In this document: positions 57,202 to 64,000 of the stretch, in pieces
Layout of the letters: each line of letters opens with the position of its first letter
Numbering within the stretch: the stretch's first letter is position 1
Assembly (NCBI GenBank): GCA_002591725.1
Contig: NJAL01000003.1
Span: 248,001-312,000 of the forward strand
DNA length: 64,000 bases
Reading direction: 5' to 3'
Source: Candidatus Didemnitutus mandela
Lineage (GTDB): Bacteria > Verrucomicrobiota > Verrucomicrobiia > Opitutales > Opitutaceae
The notes under the pieces: generated by a model
Told to the model about the DNA's origin: nothing
Databases searched by the model: none
The model's input: only the letters and a program-made list of their open reading frames with translations
Translations under genes and position numbers: made by a program

Positions 57202-58941
57202 GCGTGACAGTGTAGAGTAGGCTGAACGGCCTTTCCCTGGGATTGGCGGCAGCCCCCTTGAACCCTTATCGGGGAGTCGAATTTGTGCCCGGTTTTCTAG
57301 CTCGATTTCGACCATCGAATTTAGCAAGGCGCTTTGGTTGGCGGCAGCGGAACGCTGCATGAGTTGGTGGCGGGTTTTGGCGTATTGTGGATTCGAAGGC
57401 GAAAGGTCAGGCAGCTTTTTCTGGACGACATAAACGAAATAACCCTTGTCGTTGCTAGCGACCATGTCGGAGAGATTGCTAGCTTCGAGTTTCTGGAGTA
57501 CGTTGAGCGCTTGATATGGTATTCCCTGTGGCGGCTGGCGGAAGGCGAAGTTAGCGAAATCTTTTACTTCAAGCTTCTGGTCAGCGGCCGCCTTGGCGAA
57601 CGTCGTGCCGGCTTTAAGTGCAGTTTCCAACTTGGTGTGGAGTTTCTTGCCCTTTTTAACGAAGAGTTTGCGCTTCTCGTTGTCTTTGTAATCGGCTTCA
57701 ACTTTGTCTCGGATGTCGGCGAGGGGGGGGATGTAAGCGGAAACGGTTTCGTTCCACAGTAGGATGGCAAAACCGTCACTGTTGGCGACGGGGTCGGAGA
57801 AAAAATGATCTTTGCTTAGGCGGCTGATTTCGTCAGCGTAATTGGCCAACCAGGTATAGGCAGTAGGCGGTGTCTCAGGGTTGACCATGCCAATCGATTT
57901 TGCGGGATGATTGTGGGTTGCGAGGAAAGCGGTTAGGTCAGCCGAGTTTGCAGTGGTTTTCCTGTCGTAGAGAGCGACAGCGAGGTTGTTCGCGGCTTTT
58001 TGGGCGCTGTTCATGGCGAGGTCATAGCGGAGCGCGGCTTCGACTTGGGTGCGGGCCTCCTGGAAATTGTCGGGTTTTGTGGCAACGTCTTTTTTGGCAT
58101 CGAGCCTGACGTCGGCGCTCTTTTTATTTGCCTCATTGTGGGGGGAAAAACGGTTGGGGTTGGTGTTATAGAAGGCGCGCAATTGATCTTCGGTTGGTGT
58201 GCTGGGCGAAACGAAATCGACAGCCTTGAACTGCACGAGGCTGATTTTGGGCGAGGTAGGAATTTCGTAACGGAAGGAGTTTCTCTCGTAGAATTTCTTT
58301 AGGGTGTTTTTGCTCGGGTTAAGGGTAGGTGTGAAGGCGGAGAAGTCGAGCGTGGCGACGTTGATCGTCCACGTCGAGTCGGTGCAGATTAACTGAGTTG
58401 TGATATCGGAGGGTTGCACATAGCCGGGACCGCCGGTGATCTTGCCGAGCGTGTTGAGATAGGTGTCGCTTTGGAGAACACGGCTGGCGTCGGCGGTTGT
58501 AAATTCGGGATTGTTTTTTAGCGAGTCGGCGAAGCGAGAATAGGCTGTCTGGTCGAATTTTCCCTCTGTGTTTTTGAAGACCGGCAGATTGGCGACGTAA
58601 ACGCTAACTTCTTTTGCGTCCGGCTGCGGCAGGTGCAACTTATCGGCGAGGCTGAGGCCAGCGATGCGGGCGAGGGCGTATTGTTGGATCTGCTCGCTGC
58701 TGACTAGGAATGCGCCTTTGAGCTGGGCGCTGATGCTGCCATCGCGCATGATCCGGCTGACGTCTTCCGCTTTTGCTAAATTATAGCCGAAGAAGGGCTT
58801 TTTCAGCACCTGCCGCCCATTACGGCCGATGCAAAATGATTGACTGTAAATGGCAACTGTGGGCAGTGCAATAGCGATGAGTACAATAAGAAAGACGAGA
58901 AAGAAGTGCTTCTGAAAGTATTTTTGGATCCAAGAAATCAT
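57124..58941 (-). CDS. PpiD/SurA-like periplasmic chaperone
   Basis: 605 residues with one N-terminal membrane helix (HFFLVFLIVLIAIALPTVAI) that anchors the protein, the rest being periplasmic. The SurA_N-like chaperone region follows: SEQIQQYALARIAGLSLADK, VFKNTEGKFDQTAYSRFADS and NNPEFTTADASRVLQSDTYL; the C-terminal half has GTTFAKAAADQKLEVKDFAN and DMVASNDKGYFVYVVQKKLP. I do not see a complete parvulin active site, so chaperone rather than isomerase activity is likely. The last residues are encoded by the 49-base duplication and are probably not native. It helps outer-membrane protein folding in related families; the TolC-type gene downstream fits that. Confidence 0.82.
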   Translation of the reverse strand: MISWIQKYFQKHFFLVFLIVLIAIALPTVAIYSQSFCIGRNGRQVLKKPFFGYNLAKAEDVSRIMRDGSISAQLKGAFLVSSEQIQQYALARIAGLSLADKLHLPQPDAKEVSVYVANLPVFKNTEGKFDQTAYSRFADSLKNNPEFTTADASRVLQSDTYLNTLGKITGGPGYVQPSDITTQLICTDSTWTINVATLDFSAFTPTLNPSKNTLKKFYERNSFRYEIPTSPKISLVQFKAVDFVSPSTPTEDQLRAFYNTNPNRFSPHNEANKKSADVRLDAKKDVATKPDNFQEARTQVEAALRYDLAMNSAQKAANNLAVALYDRKTTANSADLTAFLATHNHPAKSIGMVNPETPPTAYTWLANYADEISRLSKDHFFSDPVANSDGFAILLWNETVSAYIPPLADIRDKVEADYKDNEKRKLFVKKGKKLHTKLETALKAGTTFAKAAADQKLEVKDFANFAFRQPPQGIPYQALNVLQKLEASNLSDMVASNDKGYFVYVVQKKLPDLSPSNPQYAKTRHQLMQRSAAANQSALLNSMVEIELENRAQIRLPDKGSRGLPPIPGKGRSAYSTLSRRPAGYILGANRIIDSHTAGRLHFGR

Positions 58942-60241
58942 AGAGAGAAAATAGAGAAAATGACCTTGACTTAACTACCTTAAGGATTGGACATTGGACC
59001 TTTCTGTCTGCTGTGAACTGGCTAGATTTATGGGCGATGACTCATTTCCCCTCTCGTACTCCTTTTTATACCTCCTTCATTTAACTTTCTTTGTAACAAG
59101 CTAACAAATATGGCAAATTGGTTTTAAATATGGCAAATTGGTTTTTCGTTTAAGCCACCTCCCCAAAACCCGGGAATCGACTCGCAATTATTTTTTTATG
59201 TGACCGGGATACCCGCAACGGAAACCAACAGAGATACGAAATACGGGAGCGGATGAAGGTTGGAGATCAAAATTAGAAACATGAGACGTGAGCTGGGCAA
59301 CCGTTAAAAGTAAATTTTAACTACTAAAAACAATCTATCGCAATATCGCAAAAAATGATATTAAATTATGGCCTGACAAGTCTCTGGAATCTAAACATTA
59401 TCATGTTCCTTTCATTAATTTGAATATAATATCTATAGTTTCGCGATAAATTATTCGTGATTTTCTTATTTTTTTAGAAAATGCGTTGCTTTGCTGATTG
59501 AGCCTGCGGTTTTGTACTCGAAGTAATAAATTGAATACTTAGATATGGTAGTTAGTTGTTGGGGACTACATTTTTTCCCTTTCCCCATGGCTGGCTCTGA
59601 CAACAACTTTTTTACGGAGCAATTTAGGTGTGTGTTTGCTATCCAGCCTTGGTTCTTTTCCTTTTTTTATGCGGCTAATATTGCTTCACGATTCGGGCGT
59701 AATTGGCTGAAGTCCCAAAGACCTCACTAATCGTAACCAAGCAACTTTTTACCCAGCTGGGCACCAGCTCCAGTTGCATGCCTCCCAAGACATGCCCTTA
59801 CTTTTCCGACGAAAAGGGACGCGTCAGCTTATTCTCTATTCTCCTTCGTTACGATGTGCTATTCCGGAACAAGAGTTGAAGAGTTGAGATCGGATTTATG
59901 ATGAGGTAGAATAACGCCGTTTCTTTTCTCCTTTTTCTGTTTAGGGAAACGTTTCATTCTTTCATGTATATGATATAAATGTGATTAATGATTTATATAT
60001 ATATGAATGAAGCTTGTTCCATTCAAGGGGCTCGATGCTCGCGATGTTTTTTGAATTTTCCCTCGTGATATTTGATTTAGTCTTCACCTAGCTTGCGATT
60101 AAAACGCAGCATTTGAGCTGAAAGCAACCTGAGCGACTCGAATCGTGAATCTAAGGCTGCGTTCCTCAATGATGTACTGCGTCATGCAATGCGCATTTTT
60201 CTAGGGAGAAGCGGTTCATGTAAGGATGCGTAAGGATGATC
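58942..60241. other. AT-rich spacer
   Basis: No gene or remnant recognised. It contains a 20-base perfect tandem duplication (59106-59145), a TATATATA stretch near 60000 and a partial 10-base duplication GTAAGGATG near 60220. Base composition is clearly more AT-rich than the genes around it. Confidence 0.5.
59106..59145. repeat. Perfect 20-base tandem duplication
   Basis: AAATATGGCAAATTGGTTTT occurs twice in direct succession in AT-rich non-coding DNA. No copy is found elsewhere in the window by eye. Confidence 0.92.
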
Positions 60242-60281
60242 GTGAGACTAAAACCGCCTTTTCAGGTCTCACTTGTTTTTC
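60242..60281 (+). terminator. Strong terminator-like hairpin
   Basis: GTGAGAC (60242-60248) and GTCTCAC (60266-60272) are perfect complements; inside them AAA can pair with TTT. The stem is followed at once by TTGTTTTTC. This is a good rho-independent terminator shape on the plus strand, yet no intact plus-strand gene lies upstream for 5.9 kb, which hints at an unannotated transcript. Confidence 0.45.
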
Positions 60282-60299
60282 TTCCTTTTTGGCGCTTTT

Positions 60300-60470
60300 T
60301 TCATCCGCACCATGCTTTGGGCTGCGGGGGGGCTGCAGCTTGCATTGAGGCGATCACCCTATTTTCCCCCTCCAGGGATAACTTTTGGCTTTTGGGCTAC
60401 ATTCCCCGGGTTATGACCCAACTTGGTGGGGCCAGGTTGCACGGGTGCCACCTCTTGGTTCTCATCCTAG
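60300..60470 (+). ncRNA. Possible structured RNA in a GC-richer island
   Basis: A GC-richer block lies within long AT-rich DNA between two terminator-like hairpins. It has several short complementary runs (for example GGGTTATGACCC, TTGG...CCA pairs) but no coding pattern. I could not match it to tmRNA, RNase P, SRP or 6S RNA consensus pieces. The call rests only on composition and on the terminator at its 3' side. Confidence 0.2.
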
Positions 60471-60496
60471 CCTTTCGAAGATTCGAAGGTTTTTTT
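60471..60496 (+). terminator. Terminator-like hairpin with T7
   Basis: CCTTTCGAA pairs with TTCGAAGG (one bulged T) around a two-base loop and is followed by seven T residues: a standard rho-independent terminator shape on the plus strand at the end of the GC-richer island. Confidence 0.5.
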
Positions 60497-61437
60497 GTGT
60501 CTGTAGCCTTGCCGCGATGAAATGCGGCACGGTTTATTAAAATAGTAAAAAAGCAGATTTAGTATAATAGTAGTATATAGTATTTATATATTATATATAA
60601 ATACGGATCTTTCTGATAATTTAGGAAGCGTTTTTCGCATAAAACGCCTGATCGTGGTGCGTAAGATTCGTGAATAACTCTTAGAAATAAGATTGTCTTT
60701 TTGTTATCAGAATAGATTATAGATAGTATTAGTCTTTTTGAGACACAAGCGAGGGGTATTTCAACGTCTAGCAGGTTCGTGGTCCAATCGAATTTTGGGC
60801 CGCAAAAATCGAAGTCGGCCATTCATGGCTGTTTAAAACTTTCGATGACTTCGGAAGCCGGTAGTTCCGTGGTCACCAAAAAGGTTGAATTGCTGGTTTA
60901 AGGAAAGGCTTCGAGTTCTCGGGTTTCCGAAGGCTAAAACACTTCAGAAGCTGAGCGCAGATAGCAGTCTGATGCTGTGGAGAAAAAGGATTAGAATTTT
61001 CAACATCTATATCTCACTTACCATGGGAACGAGCTTCGGGAAGGAGACTGGAAGGGAAAACGAGCTACAGCAACTTTAAGCGGTCTCTATTCTGTGGAAG
61101 TTTTTTTCCAGGCAGGGGTATTTGCCGAGTATCCGGTAGTAGCGGTGAACGATCCCAATGTTCAGTTGCGCATTCATCCGAGTTTCTTTGATGGTGATCG
61201 CGGAGTAGAGTGCGATCATGCAATTGCGGGTTTCCACGTCTGTTTAGCCGAGCGGCCCCGCAATGCGGTTGTACAAAAGGCGCCAGCCGTGGATGTGCGA
61301 TGATTTTTCGGGCCTTAGCTCGTTAGCCAGCAGCGTGGAATGGAGAGACTTAATCTTACTCCTGCAGGGTCCTGGCGCCCGATGCGTTTGCTGGGACCTC
61401 GGCCGGGAAAGCGGCCCAAGCTTGGGCGGTCTTTTGG
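60497..61437. other. Spacer with unplaced remnants
   Basis: AT-rich at first (60540-60600). Minus-strand pieces MADFDFCGPKFDWTTNLLDV (~60765-60822) and GWRLLYNRIAGPLG (~61247-61290) are protein-like but cannot be placed. GCGTTTT / AAAACGC (60628-60634 and 60641-60647) form a short inverted repeat. Confidence 0.35.
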
Positions 61438-62900
61438 TCATAGTCGCCGATGATGTGGTCGGACATTATAGAGTAATTCCTTGCTGGGCGCTTCGCCATA
61501 GTTTTCGAACAATCGTCGAAAATCCTGCAGGGCGACGAAATTTAGTAGCCGGGTTGGCTGATAGCAGTAGCCGGCCGGATTGCGCTCTTCCTCCAGCGGC
61601 AGTTGGGCGACGAGCCCGAGGTTGGTGAGCCGGTTCAGACTTTTGTTCAGCACTTTGGGAGGCACACGGATTTGATGGGAAAAGTTGGCCGCCAAATTCC
61701 CGGGCCGGCAGTTTGCTTAAAGCGGCGTGCAATCAGCAAGACACAAGGAGGGAAATGCTTTTGCGCGTCCCGGGGATTGAGAGTGTGCCAGGCGGTCTGG
61801 CTGCTGTGGTAGCGAAGGTTTTGCACGGCGTAGGTGATCTGCTTGCCGACTAACACGAATAGCCAGAAGATAAAAGACCGACCAATCAGCACAGGCAGGA
61901 TGCCGAGCGAGCTGTAGAGACTATTGTTCAGGACAACGTTGAATAAAGGGCCAGATAGCTTGTTGAGAAAGAACAGCGCGGTGACTGCGAATGTTGTCCC
62001 CAGAAGGGAACGACCCATTTTTACGCGGATTTTTGATTTTGGCACGGTGCGATAAGAAGAGCATCAGAATTAACACTACTGAACTCGAGGGAAGCAGCCA
62101 GCACACGATGGTTTTGGTCTGTGAGCTGAGTGGGAGTTTTTCAAAAAACGTTCATGAACGTTCCTGTGGAAAGGACCGTGAGCGACATAAAGAGGAACAG
62201 CGCCACCAAGCGTGACCACCGGAAAATAGTAAAAGTAAACGATGTGCGTGACCCGATGTGCGTGACCCAGATGCAGTTCTAGCGGACGTTCCCAGGTGTC
62301 ACTGAAAAACGTGTCCGACCGTTGTGAAAGGTTGTATAACGCTGATCAGCAGCGTGAAAATGCCGATCAAGCCCGCGGCGTCCGAGTGTGAGTTTGCAAT
62401 GAAGTTATTGACTAGCTTCACTATTTCCGGTACAGCCGCGGCGGCTGTTCCGAGAATGTTTTCGGCCGTGCTGCTTATGTCGCGTGTGGGCGCAGCCTAA
62501 TCATAGGCTTTACGGCATAGTCTTTACCGATCTTTACCGATGGTGCGACCCACATTGCGTGACCTGCGGGGGAAATGAAGCTGGGGACGTTGCTCAGGCT
62601 TCTGGCAAGCAATGCCGGATCTCGATTGCTCAACGCAAAGCTGGCAATGCGCACGGTTAGGGAACAGTTGAGTGGAACGTAAGAAGCAAGCAGTAGCTTA
62701 GGCGCCGTAGCCCGCGCGGTAGTTTTTAAGCTTCTTCAAATCCAAAAGCGTGATGACGCATCGTTACTGCCGATCAAAACTTATTTCTAGTTGGGCCGAA
62801 TCATAGAAATAAATAGGTTCCTGGCATTACCTGGCGGGTTTCGGCGAGGGAGCAGAGCTATTCCAGTGTTGTAAGGGCTGCGGGCGTCGGGATCCTTATA
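61438..62900 (-). pseudogene. Degraded BrkB/YihY-family membrane protein
   Basis: Minus-strand pieces give the late part of a YihY/BrkB protein. VPEIVKLVNNFIANSHSDAA followed by GLIGIFTLLISVIQPFTTV (~62300-62440) is the family's helix pair. SLYSSLGILPVLIGRSFIFW (61855-61930) is a further helix region. A frameshift near 61700 leads to the cytosolic C-terminus RVPPKVLNKSLNRLTNLGLV and NPAGYCYQPTRLLNFVALQD (61438-61695). The N-terminal part (~62600-62700) is only faintly readable. Perfect 14-base (62241-62268) and 10-base (62521-62540) tandem duplications interrupt it. Function of the family is poorly known. Confidence 0.72.
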
Positions 62901-62981
62901 TGCCACGCACGTAGCAGTCCGGGCCAGCTATGGGGAAAGGTAAAAACGCCTCCGGAGAGCGGCAAGTGCGAAGTCGTTTAC

Positions 62982-64000
62982 CTACATTCGTGCGAGCGTG
63001 CGCAACCCGAGGGTGTGAAGCCCCGTTTCGAGGACGATGAGCGTGCGTTGACAGAGCAGGAGCCGGCGGGCGCGAACTGGGGCATCGTCGACCATTACCT
63101 TATCGGCTGCATAGAAACTGCTGAAGGCACCGGCGAGTTCGAAGAGGAAAAGACAGAGAAAATGTGGGCGGAGCTGCGTGGTGGCAATGCGGATTGCATC
63201 GGCAAATTGGACGAGCTTGCGTGCGAGCACGAGCTCCTGCGGTGTTTCCGGAGGGGTGGCGCCTTTGGTTGGCGGTTGTGTCGCATCGAGTCTAGCTTTA
63301 CGGAAAATGGAATGAATCCGCGCAACTGCGTAGAGCAGGTAGGGCGCAGTGTTGCCGTCGAGCGCTAGCATCTTATCTAATGAGAAAGTGTAGCTTTTGC
63401 TGCGGTTTTGAACGAGGTCGGCATATTGCACGGCCCCAATGCCGACGGCGCGGGCTATCTCGCGGCGTTCGGTTTCAGGGAGCTCGGGACTTTTGTTGCT
63501 GATGATCGCAAAAGCGTGCTTCTCGGCTTCGTCGAGCAGTACCTTTAGTTTGATCGTTCCGCCGTCGCGGGTCTTGAGCGCTTTGCCGTCCTCACCGGTG
63601 ACAGCGCCGAATGCAACATGGTGCAGTTTGGGCAACCGGTAGTGTTTCGCGGCGAACCACTTTTTTACCGTGAGGAAAATCTGCTCGAAATGGTCCGATT
63701 GGCGGAAGTCGGTGACGATGACGATGCCATCGGCCTTAAAATACTCCGCCCGGTAGACGGCGGTGGCAAGGTCGATAGAACCGTAGTTGGAAGCGCCGTC
63801 GACTTTGCGTATTAGAAGGGGTTGCGTTTTAAAACGCGGGTGCTCAGGATGAAAGACGACGAGTGCGCCTTTGCTTTTTTGTGCGATACCATTGGCGGTG
63901 AGCTCGGAGTAAACGCGGTTCAATTTATCGTTGTAGAAGGATTCGCCAAGATTGTGGTCAAAGCGGATACCGAGGCGATCGTAGATCTGCTGGAAGGCTA
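62982..64000 (-). CDS. argS: Arginyl-tRNA synthetase, 3' part (5' end outside window)
   Basis: Charges tRNA-Arg. The frame stays open from the right edge (FQQIYDRLGIRFDHNLGES) through the ORF-track TTG at 63923, so this is the C-terminal ~340 residues of a longer protein; the HIGH motif lies beyond the window. Visible family motifs are ADGIVIVTDFRQSDHFEQIF, HHVAFGAVTGEDGKALKTRD with the KMSKS-equivalent loop, and the all-alpha anticodon-binding domain with VGIGAVQYADLVQNRSKSYT, FSLDKMLALDGNTAPYLLYA and ALARI-type helices. It terminates at 62982 at a normal position. The reading frame is undamaged. Confidence 0.95.
   Translation of the reverse strand, partial: AFQQIYDRLGIRFDHNLGESFYNDKLNRVYSELTANGIAQKSKGALVVFHPEHPRFKTQPLLIRKVDGASNYGSIDLATAVYRAEYFKADGIVIVTDFRQSDHFEQIFLTVKKWFAAKHYRLPKLHHVAFGAVTGEDGKALKTRDGGTIKLKVLLDEAEKHAFAIISNKSPELPETERREIARAVGIGAVQYADLVQNRSKSYTFSLDKMLALDGNTAPYLLYAVARIHSIFRKARLDATQPPTKGATPPETPQELVLARKLVQFADAIRIATTQLRPHFLCLFLFELAGAFSSFYAADKVMVDDAPVRARRLLLCQRTLIVLETGLHTLGLRTLARM

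Noticed and set aside
60300-60470. 6S, tmRNA, SRP or RNase P RNA by name
   Set aside because: No hallmark sequence of any of these was found by eye, so only an unnamed candidate RNA is reported.
58942-61437. Replication origin in the AT-rich spacer
   Set aside because: No cluster of DnaA boxes (TTATNCACA) was seen and no dnaA, dnaN or gidA gene is nearby.
1-64000. CRISPR arrays, insertion sequences, prophage, secondary-metabolite clusters
   Set aside because: No spaced direct-repeat arrays, transposase motifs, phage structural genes or PKS/NRPS domains could be read in any frame.

Overview
The window looks like a piece of a decaying genome from a Gram-negative, verrucomicrobial bacterium, probably of the Opitutae type. 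The grounds are protein style and gene order: zwf followed by an OpcA-like gene, ileS / zinc-less DksA-like / lspA in one operon, a bacterial deoxyhypusine-synthase-like gene, and a pstSCAB-phoU order. About 29.5 kb (roughly 46 %) is covered by intact or window-truncated genes. The rest is mostly recognisable wreckage of former genes, so a host-restricted symbiont in an intermediate stage of reduction is the best reading. That lifestyle is an inference.

Layout. 0-3 kb: 3' part of rnhB, a ruined OprP-like porin, an intact soluble PAS histidine kinase. 3-5.2 kb: wreckage. 5.2-12.6 kb: dense intact block of zwf, opcA-like, tyrS (minus), a peroxiredoxin and acnA. 12.7-16.4 kb: a cluster of inverted repeats, a ruined GAF/PP2C phosphatase and a ruined trpB. 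16.4-20.7 kb: operon ileS, dksA-like, lspA (minus). 20.7-31.2 kb: almost no intact genes apart from a polytopic membrane protein. It holds pseudogenes of an amidohydrolase, a sensor kinase, flagellin, a metallophosphoesterase and a large M16 peptidase. 31.2-42.5 kb: deoxyhypusine-synthase-like gene, frameshifted waaA, ruined MGDG-synthase-type glycosyltransferase, intact LpxH-like phosphoesterase, ppk, ruined phosphoesterase, SNF2 helicase. 43.5-50 kb: intact pstSCAB, then ruined phoU and ruined pit. 50.8-53.3 kb: tRNA-His, then ruined EEP-type phosphoesterase, trpA and diacylglycerol-kinase-like genes. 53.4-59 kb: miaA without a normal start codon, a DUF4199-like protein, a TolC-type protein and a PpiD/SurA-like protein. 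59-61.4 kb: long AT-rich spacer with one GC-richer island and two terminator-like hairpins. 61.4-64 kb: ruined BrkB/YihY gene and the 3' part of argS (minus).

What is kept is translation (ileS, tyrS, argS, tRNA-His, possibly miaA), central carbon metabolism (zwf, opcA-like, acnA), high-affinity phosphate uptake and polyphosphate (pst, ppk), lipoprotein processing (lspA) and some envelope functions. What is broken includes motility (flagellin), tryptophan synthesis (trpA, trpB), the alternative phosphate importer and porin, Kdo transfer to lipid A (waaA) and signalling. I found no CRISPR array, defence island, phage, IS element or biosynthetic cluster, and I do not claim a new system. The most unusual pattern is a series of perfect short tandem duplications concentrated in the decayed DNA.
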